The notes: generated by a model not told the origin, from the letters alone. Positions 1 to 9,065 are shown, counted from the first letter of the stretch. The stretch is DNA of 64,000 nucleotides from Mesobacillus campisalis (GCF_000986785.1 NZ_LAYY01000013.1:92659-156658), one strand, 5' to 3'. Program-made: numbers and translations.

Positions 1-7
1 AGAAATT

Positions 8-307
8 ATGCTATCTGACAAAGTGAATCTTACAGCGAAAGAAATACTGGAAAAAGAATTTAAAACGGCCATGCGCGGATATAAACCGGAGGAAGTGGAT
101 AAGTACCTTGATCTTGTGATTAAGGATTATGAAGTCTTCCATCAGGAAATCGAAGAGCTTAAGCAGGAAAACATGAGATTGAAGAAACAGCTCGAGGAGG
201 CAGCAAGAAGACCTAGCGCCCAGCCTGCCGGGACTACGAACTTCGATATACTGAAAAGGTTATCCAACCTGGAAAAACATGTTTTTGGCAATAAGCTTTA
301 CGATTGA
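8..307 (+). CDS. gpsB: Cell division regulator GpsB (DivIVA-like)
   Basis: Small cytosolic coiled-coil protein that works with DivIVA and penicillin-binding proteins to coordinate septal and lateral wall synthesis. The 99 residues show the family layout: an N-terminal DivIVA-like lipid/PBP-binding domain (about residues 1-65) containing [16 protein letters not shown], a coiled coil ending in [15 protein letters not shown], a Ser/Pro-rich linker, and a short C-terminal helix ([19 protein letters not shown]) used for oligomerisation. Length matches the family. It starts 8 bases into the window, so its promoter and upstream neighbour are not visible. It is followed by the RNase P RNA gene and ypsC, the arrangement I recall from B. 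subtilis. Identification is secure. Confidence 0.97.
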   Translation: MLSDKVNLTAKEILEKEFKTAMRGYKPEEVDKYLDLVIKDYEVFHQEIEELKQENMRLKKQLEEAARRPSAQPAGTTNFDILKRLSNLEKHVFGNKLYD

Positions 308-341
308 ACCGTTTTCTTCCAATTTTTCTAATTGGTTACCA

Positions 342-370
342 TTGCTATATTATGAATGATTTCATATAAT
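342..370 (+). promoter_or_regulatory. Sigma-A promoter of rnpB
   Basis: TTGCTA (342-347), a 17-base spacer and a perfect TATAAT (365-370). The predicted start of transcription falls about 10 bases before the first base of the P1 stem of RNase P RNA, which fits a primary or lightly processed 5' end. Confidence 0.75.
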
Positions 371-380
371 AATCTATGTA

Positions 381-782
381 ATCGTTAATAGCGTTCGGGT
401 AACCGCTGCAGTTTTTCTGCAGAGGAAAGTCCATGCTCGCACGGGCTGAGATGTCCGTAGTGTTCGTGCCTGGCCAATTCATAAGCCAGGGCAGCCTGAT
501 TGGCTGACGGCAGGGAAAATGCCTAAGTCTTCGGATATGGCATGAATACCTATAAAAGTGCCACAGTGACGTAGCCTTCCCAGAAATGGGAAGGGTGGAA
601 CGAGGTAAACCCCGCGAGCGAGAAACCCAAATAATGGTAGGGGCACTTTCCTGGAGGAAATGAACGAAGGGAAGGACAGGTGATGCCACCTGTAGATAGA
701 TGGTTACCACCGGAGTGCGAGGCTAATTGCCGGTCGCAGCACAATGGAACAAAACATGGCTTACAGAGCGTTATTAATCGAT
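381..782 (+). ncRNA. rnpB: RNase P RNA, bacterial class B
   Basis: Catalytic RNA of ribonuclease P, which trims the 5' leader from tRNA precursors. The conserved blocks are plain: GAGGAAAGTCCATGCTCGCA near 420, AGTGCCACAGTGACG near 557, GGTAAACCCC near 604, GCGAGAAACCCAAAT near 617, and the 3' block TGGAACAAAACATGGCTTACAG near 744. The two ends (ATCGTTAATAGCG at 381 and AGCGTTATTAATCGAT ending at 782) pair to form P1 with one bulge, which sets the borders to within a few bases. A strong promoter and a terminator bracket it. The length and block order are of the Bacillus B type. Open reading frames across this span on the minus strand are meaningless. Confidence 0.97.
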
Positions 783-801
783 TTTGTATGAGTGTTTTCG
801 C

Positions 802-835
802 AAGCCCTCCTTTTTTGCCGGGAGGGCTTCTTTTA
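802..835 (+). terminator. Rho-independent terminator of rnpB
   Basis: A 9-bp stem (AAGCCCTCC at 802-810 with GGAGGGCTT at 821-829) followed by a T-rich tail. Confidence 0.9.
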
Positions 836-848
836 TTTCTTTCATAGA

Positions 849-878
849 TTGGATTATCGAAGAGTAAACTGGTATGAT
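849..878 (+). promoter_or_regulatory. Sigma-A promoter of ypsC
   Basis: TTGGAT (849-854), an 18-base spacer and TATGAT (873-878), 40 bases ahead of the ypsC start and directly after the rnpB terminator. Confidence 0.6.
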
Positions 879-917
879 GGAGATTCATAAAAAGTGACTT
901 TTTAAAGGGTGAAATAG

Positions 918-2060
918 ATGAGCAAACTGGAATTGATTGCTACTGCGGCAATGGGGCTGGAATCATTGGTAGCGAAGGAAGTGAGAGACCTTGGATACGA
1001 ATGCCAGGTCGAAAACGGCAGGATCACCTACAAGGGGGACGAGCTTGCGATTGCACGGAGCAATTTATGGCTGCGTACCGCGGATCGGGTCAAAATTAAG
1101 GCAGGAGAGTTTAAAGCTTATACTTTTGATGAATTGTTTGAGAAAACAAAATCCATCCCATGGGAGCAATTTCTTCCGGAAAATGCTGAATTCCCTGTTA
1201 GCGGGAAATCGCAAAAATCCAAGCTTTTCAGTGTGTCCGACTGTCAGTCCATTGTTAAAAAGGCTATTGTAGAGAGGCTGCGTAAAGCCTATAAAAAAAC
1301 TTCCTGGCTGGAGGAAAATGGACCGCTGTTTAAAATAGAGGTATCTCTCTTGAAGGATGTTGCCACTTTAACGATTGACACCAGCGGCAGCGGTTTGCAT
1401 AAAAGAGGCTATCGGGTCGACCAGGGAGAGGCTCCTCTGAAGGAAACCCTGGCAGCCGCATTGGTGATGCTGACCAATTGGACGCCTGAACGCCCATTCG
1501 CCGATCTTTTCTGCGGTTCGGGAACCATTCCGATTGAAGCCGCCTTGATTGGCCAGAATATTGCTCCAGGATTTAATCGGGAGTTTGTCTCCGAGTCGTG
1601 GGATTGGATGCCGGATACAGTCTGGGAACAGGCGAGAAACGAAGCCGAGGACATGGCGAAATATGATCAGCCTTTGGATATCACAGGTTCAGATATTGAT
1701 CATCGCCTGGTGAAAATCGCTGCAGAGAATGCTTTTGAGGCCGGTCTTGGAGACTTGGTGAATTTTAAGCAAATGCGGGTCCAGGATTTCGCGGTCAAAA
1801 AGGATTACGGTGTCATCGTGAGCAACCCGCCATATGGCGAGCGGCTTGGCGAAAAAAACGCTGTGGAACAAATGTATAAAGAAATGGGCAAAGTACTTGG
1901 AGCATTGGATACTTGGTCGGTATATATCATGACTTCAAACGAACAATTTGAGCAATTCTACGGCAGGCCTGCAACCAAAAAAAGAAAGCTGTTTAATGGG
2001 TTCATCAGGACGGACTTTTACCAATACTGGGGAAAACGGCCGCCAAGGCGCTCAGAGTGA
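918..2060 (+). CDS. ypsC: THUMP-domain class I SAM-dependent RNA methyltransferase (YpsC/RlmL-N family)
   Basis: Predicted rRNA guanine-N2 methyltransferase related to the N-terminal half of E. coli RlmL. A THUMP RNA-binding region occupies roughly residues 1-155. The catalytic domain follows, with the SAM-binding loop ADLFCGSGTIPIEAAL near residue 195 and the catalytic SNPPYGERLG motif near residue 302, typical of enzymes methylating exocyclic amines of guanine. At 380 residues it has the usual length. The start is supported by AAAGGGTGA eight bases upstream. Its position after gpsB-rnpB matches ypsC of B. subtilis. The exact target base cannot be read from the sequence. Confidence 0.93.
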   Translation: MSKLELIATAAMGLESLVAKEVRDLGYECQVENGRITYKGDELAIARSNLWLRTADRVKIKAGEFKAYTFDELFEKTKSIPWEQFLPENAEFPVSGKSQKSKLFSVSDCQSIVKKAIVERLRKAYKKTSWLEENGPLFKIEVSLLKDVATLTIDTSGSGLHKRGYRVDQGEAPLKETLAAALVMLTNWTPERPFADLFCGSGTIPIEAALIGQNIAPGFNREFVSESWDWMPDTVWEQARNEAEDMAKYDQPLDITGSDIDHRLVKIAAENAFEAGLGDLVNFKQMRVQDFAVKKDYGVIVSNPPYGERLGEKNAVEQMYKEMGKVLGALDTWSVYIMTSNEQFEQFYGRPATKKRKLFNGFIRTDFYQYWGKRPPRRSE

Positions 2061-2114
2061 ACCCTGCGCCCAACAAGGATAAGGAAATCAGCTAAAGTAA
2101 AATAACATGGAAAT

Positions 2115-2140
2115 GACAGCGCCCATCGCAAGGCGCTGTC
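2115..2140 (+). terminator. Hairpin between ypsC and ypvA, possible weak terminator
   Basis: A perfect 9-bp inverted repeat (GACAGCGCC with GGCGCTGTC, 8-base loop) followed only by AATTTGT, so the U-tract is poor. It lies just upstream of the ypvA Shine-Dalgarno and may end ypsC transcription incompletely or attenuate ypvA. Confidence 0.45.
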
Positions 2141-2160
2141 AATTTGTCTGGAGGGTTACC

Positions 2161-4113
2161 ATGACTGGCAGTTTGCCTTTTACTATTTCAAAAACAGAAT
2201 CTTTTTTCGATAAATTCAGCGAGTGGATTGGCGATGTTTTCTATGATATTCTCCCTGAAGCTGGATTCGAGCTGCGGGATGAGCAAATCTTCATGGCTTT
2301 TCAGCTCGAAAAAGCATTCAGGGAAAAGAAAGTGATTTTTTCAGAGGCTGGAGTGGGTACCGGAAAAACAATCGTCTACCTGCTTTATGCCATTTGTTAT
2401 GCCCGCTACAAAAAGCAGCCGGCCATCATTGCTTGTGCCGATGAAAGGCTGATTGAGCAGCTTGTCAAAAAGGAAGGGGACATTGCCAAGCTTGAAAAAG
2501 CGCTGGACTTAAATATTGATGTCCGCCTGGCAAAATCACGGGATCAATATCTTTGCCTGAATAAGCTGGATCCTTTTGTGGATGGGGACGATGAGGCCTA
2601 TCATGCAGTTTATGACAGCCTGCCAGACTTCGTCCATGAAGGCAGTACGCTGCAGAAATTTCATCGGTATGGTGACCGGACAGAATATTCTTCCCTGACG
2701 GACAATGAATGGGCCAATATTAACTGGGATCCACTTCAGGATTGCCTTGCGTGCAGCCGCCGGCATCGCTGCGGATTGACCTTGCAGCGGGAGCATTACC
2801 GAAAAGCGGCTGACCTGATTGTCTGCTCGCATGATTTTTATATGGAACATATCTGGACGAAGGAATCGCGCAAGCGTGAAGGTGAGCTTCCATTTTTGCC
2901 GGATGGGAGCTGTGTAGTTTTTGATGAAGGGCATCTCCTTGAGTTCGCAAGCCAAAAGGCGTTGACATATCGGTATGCGGAACGAACCCTGGAAACCCTG
3001 CTCACGAGAATCATGGACAATGATATCCGCGAAAAGACCTTAAACCTCATGGAAAAGGCCATATTCCTGAATGATCAGCTATTTATTGAACTGGAAAAAT
3101 ACAGCGAGGCAAGCAGGGCATCCGAAAAGCTTACAGTAAAAAAAGCACCTTCCGTGTCCAGAATAGCGGAGGATTTGCTATGGACTTTGGAATCTCTGCA
3201 GGAAGAATTGGTTTTTGAAAGTGAAATGTTTGTGATTAACGACTATAACCTGAAGATTGTAGAGGAATACCTGGATCAGATCAGTTATTCATTGACTCTA
3301 TTTGCCAGACGTTCGGTCGGCATTAACTGGCTTGAGATCCATAATGGCGAGAAAACGCTTGTCATTATGCCAAAAATGGTTCAGGAAGTACTGCGCAAGG
3401 AAGTATTTTCCCAAGAAAAGCCATTTGTTTTTTCTTCGGCTACCTTGTCGGAGAGGAAGTCATTTGAGTACATGGCAAACAGCCTGGGAATTGACAGCTA
3501 TCTTTCCTTCTCGGTTGAATCACCATTTGACTACGAGGATGTCATGAATATCTCCCTTCGTGATTATTCCAAAGCAGGCTTTGCCGCGAGGGCCCAGTAT
3601 ACGATCCAGCAAATTCGTTCTTCCGGGGGAAGGGCCCTGGTATTGTTTACAGACAGGGATGAACTGCGTTCCTTTAAAAGCCTGGCTGAAGGAGAGTTTG
3701 AATTTCCTGTGCTGTTTGAAGGGGATGCAGAAATTTCAAAGCTTGTTTCCCGTTTTCAAAATGAAGAGCAAAGTGTTTTATGTTCGGTAAATCTGTGGGA
3801 AGGATTGGATGTTCCAGGTAGTGCTTTGAAAAATGTCATCCTGTTTGCATTGCCATTTCCACCGAACGACCCGGTGTTTGCCGCTAAACGGGAAGAAGCA
3901 GACAATGCTTTTGATGAGGTTGACTTGCCCTATATGCTTTTAAGGCTAAGACAGGGAATCGGTCGGCTCATTAGGACAAGTACAGATCAGGGAGAAGTAC
4001 ACATTCTCCTCGATAGGACTCTTGATCGGGAAATCCTTGAAAAGCTCCTGGATGTCCTTCCTGTCCAGCCGCAAAATTCAGGGAGCAGTGATCTTGCAGC
4101 AGGCACAAATTAA
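2161..4113 (+). CDS. ypvA: DinG-family Fe-S ATP-dependent DNA helicase (YpvA)
   Basis: Superfamily 2 helicase of the XPD/DinG group, predicted 5'-3' unwinding of damaged or structured DNA. Walker A (GVGTGKT) is near residue 64 and the DEGH Walker B box near residue 255. Between them sit spaced cysteines (YLCLNK, then DCLACSRRHRCGL) as expected for a 4Fe-4S cluster. The C-terminal helicase motifs include FSSATLSERKS and the Q-x-x-G-R-x-x-R box (RQGIGRLIR). The longer open frame starts at 2107, but GGAGGG at 2150 points to the ATG at 2161, giving 650 residues, and the upstream codons overlap a hairpin. Neighbours ypsC and ypwA match the B. subtilis order. Confidence 0.9.
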   Translation: MTGSLPFTISKTESFFDKFSEWIGDVFYDILPEAGFELRDEQIFMAFQLEKAFREKKVIFSEAGVGTGKTIVYLLYAICYARYKKQPAIIACADERLIEQLVKKEGDIAKLEKALDLNIDVRLAKSRDQYLCLNKLDPFVDGDDEAYHAVYDSLPDFVHEGSTLQKFHRYGDRTEYSSLTDNEWANINWDPLQDCLACSRRHRCGLTLQREHYRKAADLIVCSHDFYMEHIWTKESRKREGELPFLPDGSCVVFDEGHLLEFASQKALTYRYAERTLETLLTRIMDNDIREKTLNLMEKAIFLNDQLFIELEKYSEASRASEKLTVKKAPSVSRIAEDLLWTLESLQEELVFESEMFVINDYNLKIVEEYLDQISYSLTLFARRSVGINWLEIHNGEKTLVIMPKMVQEVLRKEVFSQEKPFVFSSATLSERKSFEYMANSLGIDSYLSFSVESPFDYEDVMNISLRDYSKAGFAARAQYTIQQIRSSGGRALVLFTDRDELRSFKSLAEGEFEFPVLFEGDAEISKLVSRFQNEEQSVLCSVNLWEGLDVPGSALKNVILFALPFPPNDPVFAAKREEADNAFDEVDLPYMLLRLRQGIGRLIRTSTDQGEVHILLDRTLDREILEKLLDVLPVQPQNSGSSDLAAGTN

Positions 4114-4120
4114 TGTTTAA

Positions 4121-4157
4121 GGCCCACCCGGCTAAGGGTGGGCTTCCACTTTATTTT
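4121..4157 (+). terminator. Terminator after ypvA
   Basis: An 8-bp stem GCCCACCC/GGGTGGGC (4122-4143) with a six-base loop, then a T-rich but interrupted tail. Confidence 0.65.
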
Positions 4158-4252
4158 GAAGGAATATTTTTCCGTTTTTTTAAGGGTACGTTATTATGTT
4201 TCAGAAAAATGTGATAATATGGGAGAGACATAAAATTGGGAGGAAGATGCAG

Positions 4253-5761
4253 ATGGAAACCGTCACGCTGGAAAAAGAATTTCTAGACTATGTAAAGAAG
4301 ATGTCTGCTTATGAGGAAGCCCTTTCGGTTATTTATTGGGATTTGAGGACAGGAGCTCCGAAAAATGGAGTGGATCAAAGATCACAAGTTATAGGTGTAT
4401 TATCTTCTGAAGTGTTTTCAATGTCAGTCTCAGAGCAAATGGCTGAATACATAGATAAAATTGCAGAAGACCGTCATGCTTCGGAGCTTGCCAGGAAAAC
4501 CGCAATGGAATGCAAAAAAGTATATGAGCGCAATAAGAAGATCCCTGCTGATGAATACAGGGAATATGTCATCCTCCAATCGAAAGCGGAAAGCATTTGG
4601 GAAGAAGCAAAAAATAAATCAGACTTTGAGATGTTCCGGCCTTATTTGGAAAAGCTTGTGCAAACCACCAAGCGTTTCATCGGGTATTGGGGCTATAGCG
4701 GCAATAAATACAACACTCTGCTTGACATGTATGAACCTGGTGTCACGGTGGAGGTCCTTGATAAGGTATTTGGTCAGTTAAGAAAACAGATCGTACCGCT
4801 GGTGAAGCAAATTGCCGATTCAGCCGACAAGCCAAAGACTGACTTCCTGTTCAAGCATTTCCCCAAAGAAAAACAGCGGGCATTCAGCGAGGAAATCCTC
4901 AGGCAGATGGGCTATAATTTTGATGCCGGCCGCCTTGATGAAACAGTCCATCCGTTTGCCATCGGCATTAATCCGGGTGATGTGCGTGTGACGACCAAGT
5001 ATGATGAGAAAGATTTTAGGACGGCTGTTTTCGGAACCATTCATGAGGGCGGCCATGCCCTGTATGAGCAGAATATTTCTCCCCGATTGGTGGGGACCCC
5101 GCTATGCACGGGAACGTCAATGGGCATCCATGAATCACAATCTCTATTTTATGAAAACTTTGTCGGCAGGAACTATTCATTCTGGAAGAAAAATTACCTG
5201 CTGCTTCAGGAATATACCGATGGGCAGTTTGCACATGTTGAACTTGAAGACTATTACCGCGCGATCAATGAATCAAAGCCGTCGCTGATCAGGATTGAAG
5301 CGGATGAACTTACCTATCCCCTGCATGTAATGGTGAGGTATGAAATAGAAAAAGGGCTTTTCAATGATGAAATCGAGGTAGAGGATCTGCCGGGGATTTG
5401 GAACGAAAAATATGAACAGTATCTTGGGGTCATTCCTGAAAACGATGCTCAGGGGGTTTTACAGGATGTCCACTGGTCAGGAGGCAGCTTCGGCTATTTC
5501 CCATCCTATGCACTGGGGTATATGTATGCAGCACAGTTCAAACAGGCGATGCTGAAGGATCTGCCAAACTTTGAGCTGCTCCTTGAAGAGGGCAACCTTA
5601 AGCCAATTCAGGAGTGGCTGACCGCAAAGGTCCATGTTCATGGGAAGATGAAGATGCCGCTTGAAATTCTTAATGATGTTACTGGGGAAGGCTTGAATGC
5701 TGATCACCTTGCACAATACCTTAATGAAAAATACCGGGAAGTTTACAGACTATCAAATTAA
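4253..5761 (+). CDS. ypwA: M32-family metallocarboxypeptidase (YpwA)
   Basis: Zinc- or cobalt-dependent carboxypeptidase releasing C-terminal amino acids in the cytosol. The HExxH metal motif reads TIHEGGHALYEQ (His near residue 264) and the third ligand lies in the downstream GIHESQSLFYEN block, the M32 signature. The final third carries the conserved SGGSFGYFPSYALGYMYAAQ. GGGAGG at 4238-4243 sits 9 bases from the ATG at 4253 and too close to the ATG at 4247. The protein from 4253 (METVTLEKEF) is 502 residues and resembles the start recalled for B. subtilis YpwA; the open frame back to 4196 lacks a ribosome site. Confidence 0.92.
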   Translation: METVTLEKEFLDYVKKMSAYEEALSVIYWDLRTGAPKNGVDQRSQVIGVLSSEVFSMSVSEQMAEYIDKIAEDRHASELARKTAMECKKVYERNKKIPADEYREYVILQSKAESIWEEAKNKSDFEMFRPYLEKLVQTTKRFIGYWGYSGNKYNTLLDMYEPGVTVEVLDKVFGQLRKQIVPLVKQIADSADKPKTDFLFKHFPKEKQRAFSEEILRQMGYNFDAGRLDETVHPFAIGINPGDVRVTTKYDEKDFRTAVFGTIHEGGHALYEQNISPRLVGTPLCTGTSMGIHESQSLFYENFVGRNYSFWKKNYLLLQEYTDGQFAHVELEDYYRAINESKPSLIRIEADELTYPLHVMVRYEIEKGLFNDEIEVEDLPGIWNEKYEQYLGVIPENDAQGVLQDVHWSGGSFGYFPSYALGYMYAAQFKQAMLKDLPNFELLLEEGNLKPIQEWLTAKVHVHGKMKMPLEILNDVTGEGLNADHLAQYLNEKYREVYRLSN

Positions 5762-5791
5762 CAAATCCCTTCCTGGAGGAAGGATGACAAC

Positions 5792-6697
5792 ATGCCTTAT
5801 CTCATGATTGCCTTAGCTGCTTTTATGTGGGGATTGATCGGCTTTTTTGTGAAGGGCCTTTCCGCTGCAGGCTTGAGCCCGATGGAAATCGTTGCCCTTA
5901 GAGCAGTGACTGCGGCCTTCATTCTCATTGGAATTGGATTAGTTAAATACCGTCGTCACTTAAGGATAAAAGCTGGAGACCTTCCGCTTTTTATTGGCAC
6001 AGGCTGGATGAGCATTGTCTTTTTTAATTGGTGCTATTTTACGGCAATAGAAAGGATGAACATTCCTGTCGCAGCAGCTCTTCTGTATACCTCGCCAGCA
6101 TTTGTGATTACCTTGTCCTTTCTTTTTCTAAAAGAAAAGCTGAACGCAAAAAAACTGGTGGCGGTTGTTGGTACGATTGCAGGATGCTCATTGGTGGCCG
6201 GTGTCAGTTTGCGTACGGGAAGCAGCTTTCCGCCGGCGAGTATTCTAATCGGGCTTGGCGCCGGCCTTGGTTATGCGCTGTACAGCATCTTCGGCAAGGT
6301 AGCCTTGAATAAATACCATCCTTTTACCGTAACTTTTTATACGTTTATCATCGCTGCTGCATTATTGCTCCCGATTCTGCTAGGAGGGGAAAAGGCTTGG
6401 GCAACGGAAGGGGAAGTGTACCTGTACAGCATTGGGCTGGGGCTCTTCCCTACCGTAATGGCCTATTTTGCCTATTCCTGGGGGCTGGAAAAGACAGAAA
6501 GCAGCAGGGCGGCCATTATAGCTACAGTTGAACCAGTCGCTGCATTGATCCTGGGGATATCCGTCTACCAGGAAAGCATTACATTGACACAGGGAATTGG
6601 AATAGCTGCAATCCTGGCTTCAGTCACTCTGGTCAATCTCCCGAAACGTAAACAGCGAATCCTCGAGAATAAGAAGCAAAAGAGCGCTCCTCAATAA
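5792..6697 (+). CDS. EamA-family (DMT) membrane transporter
   Basis: Inner-membrane protein of the drug/metabolite transporter superfamily with about ten transmembrane helices in two EamA repeats (roughly residues 1-135 and 150-290). The repeat signature is seen at FMWGLIGFFVKGLS near the N-terminus and GLGYALYSIFGKVAL in the second half. Length (301) is standard. Substrates cannot be inferred; family members export amino acids or metabolites. CTGGAGGAAGG lies about 10 bases before the ATG. It stands alone between ypwA and a terminator that overlaps its stop codon. The C-terminus is basic and cytosolic (PKRKQRILENKKQKS). Confidence 0.88.
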   Translation: MPYLMIALAAFMWGLIGFFVKGLSAAGLSPMEIVALRAVTAAFILIGIGLVKYRRHLRIKAGDLPLFIGTGWMSIVFFNWCYFTAIERMNIPVAAALLYTSPAFVITLSFLFLKEKLNAKKLVAVVGTIAGCSLVAGVSLRTGSSFPPASILIGLGAGLGYALYSIFGKVALNKYHPFTVTFYTFIIAAALLLPILLGGEKAWATEGEVYLYSIGLGLFPTVMAYFAYSWGLEKTESSRAAIIATVEPVAALILGISVYQESITLTQGIGIAAILASVTLVNLPKRKQRILENKKQKSAPQ

Positions 6698-6713
6698 TGG
6701 AGCGCTCTTTTTG
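6681..6713 (+). terminator. Terminator overlapping the EamA stop codon
   Basis: A 10-bp perfect stem AGAGCGCTCC/GGAGCGCTCT (6681-6690 with 6699-6708) and a short T-run. The left arm is coding sequence and the loop contains the stop codon. Confidence 0.88.
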
Positions 6714-6750
6714 AAAAAATAAGAAAGTTTATATTTCCAGAGTTAGATAA

Positions 6751-6929
6751 CTGTCTAGCTCCAGCGCCTAGCCAGTTTTCATCATTGAATTAACTTCTTC
6801 GAATATCTTGCGAGAAGCGTAGCTTTGAGCAGCTCGAGTCATAAGCCACTCCAGAATTGAAGGCAAAAAGCGCCTTCTATTCTGGAGCGTCTTATGCTGG
6901 TCGGGGCTGAACAAGGCGCTTCCGCTTTC
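6751..6929. repeat. Palindromic intergenic repeat, copy 1
   Basis: A large imperfect palindrome. The outer arms contain CTCCAGCGCCTAGCC and GTCGGGGCTGAACAAGGCGCT. The inner hairpin (6840-6896) pairs CATAAGCCACTCCAGAAT with ATTCTGGAGCGTCTTATG. A related element lies at 35411-35530, sharing TCATAAGCCA/CATAAGCCA, GTCTTATGC, GTCGGGGCT and the CTCCGCTTT-like end. Copy 1 has about 60 extra bases after CCTAGCC. It fills the gap between convergent genes and may also end cbaA transcripts. Confidence 0.8.
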
Positions 6930-6933
6930 AAAG

Positions 6934-8592
6934 TTACCACAACTTATACCCTTTTGAACCTATAGGAGCGTTTTGTATCATATCAACAAACGGAATGGTA
7001 TAGGCAAACAGGATAAGGAGGACAGCAATCCCAATCCACAGCTTCCAGTTTTCCAATACCATTGGAGCTTTTTCCGATTCATCTGCGGCCTCCCCGATTG
7101 GGAATTCCTCTTCTCCTTTTGGTGCAAAGAATGCCAGATTTATAAAGATATAAAGGATGAGAATAATACCGACGAACAGAATCGTTCCCCCCACACCCTG
7201 TGCCACCTGGTAGGGAATCCATTCGGCCGCCTGGGCAGCTCCGCCATACTCAGAGAAGGAAGAACGGCGCGGCGCTCCAAGCAGTCCAGCCGCGTGCATT
7301 GCTCCTGACATGAAAGTCATGCCAATTGCCCAGAACACACCCTGGATGATGGCCAGCTTATTCATTGCTTTCGTAAACGTGCGTCCTGTAAGGTGGGGAA
7401 TCAGCCAATAGCTTATTCCAAAGAAAGTCAGGATTACGGCAGTTGCCACTGTCAAATGGAAGTGGCCAGTTACCCAAATGGTATTATGGACGACCTGGTT
7501 CATTTGGTTGGAAGCATTAATGATGCCACCAGCGCCTGCAGGAATGAAGCTTAGCATCCCGATAAAAGGAACGACGAAGCGCGCATCTCCCCAAGGAAGC
7601 TTTTTCATCCATCCAAACAAACCTGTGGCCCCTTTGGAACGTCCGTATGTTTCAAATGTGGCAAACAAAGAGAAAGCCGTCATCAGGGAAGGTATAATGA
7701 CCATGAATGTCAGGATTACCTGAAAGAACTTCCAGGCAGGGTCAATACCAGGCTCCATCAGCTGATGGTGGAACCCTACAGGAATGGAGAATAATAGAAA
7801 TAGAATGAATGTCAGGCGTGCCAGGGAATCAGAGAAAATTTTTCCTCCAATTATTTTTGGGATGACCACGTACCATGCCATATAGGCAGGAAGTAACCAG
7901 AAATATACGAGCGGATGTCCGAAATACCAGAATAGCGTCCGGCTGATGGCGACATCGACACGGTCCACAAGGCCAAGGGACCAGGGAAGAAGCTGCAGGA
8001 GAACGGTAGCTGCAACACCAATTGTGGCAATGATCCACATCAGGGTGTTTACCAGGGACATAAAAGTAAGCAGCGGGCTTGGCTTTCCAGGATTTCTTTT
8101 TCTCCATGCGGCATAGGCTGATATAATGACGGCACCGTCAATCCAGCTGCCGACAATAACAAAAGTAAGTCCAAGATAAAAAAGTGCATGAGCCTGGAGA
8201 GGAGCGTAAAATGTATATAATACCGAAGCTTCGTTCAGCAAAATCATGACAGCGGCCATAAAAGTTCCAATTGTCATCGTCCAGAACCCAATCCAACCAG
8301 CCATACGCTGTTTGGAAGTGAAGGTCCCTGCCGTCCGGCTGACCGCAACCAATTGAAAACCCATAATGAAGAAGGTTGTCAACACAAGTCCTAAAACGAC
8401 ACCATGCACGGTCAGGATTTGATAATAGCCGATCCCTGCCGGAAGGACAAGTTTTCCGGACCTTACCAGCGTTTGCAGCAATCCGGCCAAACCGCCGATT
8501 GCCAGGGCGATGAACGCTACATAAAAATGAGCCATGCCCAGCTTTCCATCAAGACGATCCACTTTTATTTTTTCAGACACAGTTTTCATCAT
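6934..8592 (-). CDS. cbaA: ba3-type cytochrome c oxidase subunit I (CbaA)
   Basis: Catalytic subunit of a B-family haem-copper terminal oxidase that reduces O2 to water and pumps protons at the membrane. The 552 residues carry about 13 transmembrane segments. Visible haem and copper ligands include HGVVLGL (low-spin haem His, near residue 64), the FGHPLVYFWLLPAY block with the CuB His and Tyr, and the paired His in VTGHFHLTV. The spacing resembles Thermus/Bacillus ba3 oxidases rather than aa3. The start overlaps the end of cbaB by four bases, so the two are translationally coupled. Leftward operon order is subunit IIa, II, I. Confidence 0.94.
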   Translation of the reverse strand: MMKTVSEKIKVDRLDGKLGMAHFYVAFIALAIGGLAGLLQTLVRSGKLVLPAGIGYYQILTVHGVVLGLVLTTFFIMGFQLVAVSRTAGTFTSKQRMAGWIGFWTMTIGTFMAAVMILLNEASVLYTFYAPLQAHALFYLGLTFVIVGSWIDGAVIISAYAAWRKRNPGKPSPLLTFMSLVNTLMWIIATIGVAATVLLQLLPWSLGLVDRVDVAISRTLFWYFGHPLVYFWLLPAYMAWYVVIPKIIGGKIFSDSLARLTFILFLLFSIPVGFHHQLMEPGIDPAWKFFQVILTFMVIIPSLMTAFSLFATFETYGRSKGATGLFGWMKKLPWGDARFVVPFIGMLSFIPAGAGGIINASNQMNQVVHNTIWVTGHFHLTVATAVILTFFGISYWLIPHLTGRTFTKAMNKLAIIQGVFWAIGMTFMSGAMHAAGLLGAPRRSSFSEYGGAAQAAEWIPYQVAQGVGGTILFVGIILILYIFINLAFFAPKGEEEFPIGEAADESEKAPMVLENWKLWIGIAVLLILFAYTIPFVDMIQNAPIGSKGYKLW

Positions 8593-9065
8593 TCAACCAC
8601 CTTAATTTTTGACGTCATCATATGGTGTCCGGCCCCGCAGTACTCGTTGCAAAGGATGAGGAATTCCCCTGTTTTGTCAAAGGTTGTGAGGTATTCGGAA
8701 ATATACCCGGGCGTCAGCATCATGTTGATATTGGTTCCTGCAACTGAAAAGCCATGGATGACATCCTTGGTTGTCGCAATGACTTTAACTTTAGCACCAA
8801 GAGGAACTTCTACTTCCCCAGGAGTATAGTTAAAGGCCGAAGCGACAAATACAAGCTCATAATCCCATTCTTTTCCCTCTACCTTATTCAATCCGGGTTT
8901 GTTGAACGGAGCCAATGTGTCCACTTTCTCAGGATCCACTGTTGCCATGCAGCTTGGCGGCTGGTTGCCCAGATAGAAGGCGCTGACGCCGACAACAGAC
9001 AAAAACACCAGCAAGGTGGCAGTCCCGAAGATAAGCCAGATTTTTTCATACTTATGAATATGCAT
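8589..9065 (-). CDS. cbaB: ba3-type cytochrome c oxidase subunit II (CbaB), CuA protein
   Basis: Membrane-anchored CuA subunit that takes electrons from cytochrome c and passes them to subunit I. A single N-terminal transmembrane helix (about residues 10-30) is followed by a cupredoxin domain on the outer face. The CuA ligands are clear: His in VIHGFSVAG near residue 109, and LCNEYCGAGHHMM near residue 143 supplying two Cys, His and Met. At 158 residues it has the short size of ba3 enzymes, with no second transmembrane helix. GGGGAGAG precedes the ATG by 7 bases on the minus strand. It is followed with a four-base overlap by cbaA. Confidence 0.94.
   Translation of the reverse strand: MHIHKYEKIWLIFGTATLLVFLSVVGVSAFYLGNQPPSCMATVDPEKVDTLAPFNKPGLNKVEGKEWDYELVFVASAFNYTPGEVEVPLGAKVKVIATTKDVIHGFSVAGTNINMMLTPGYISEYLTTFDKTGEFLILCNEYCGAGHHMMTSKIKVVE

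Noticed and set aside
345..888. Minus-strand open frames across the RNase P RNA gene
   Set aside because: They lie entirely on a structured RNA gene with clear conserved blocks and have no ribosome sites.
2107..2160. N-terminal extension of YpvA
   Set aside because: It runs through a hairpin, and the Shine-Dalgarno for the ATG at 2161 lies inside it.
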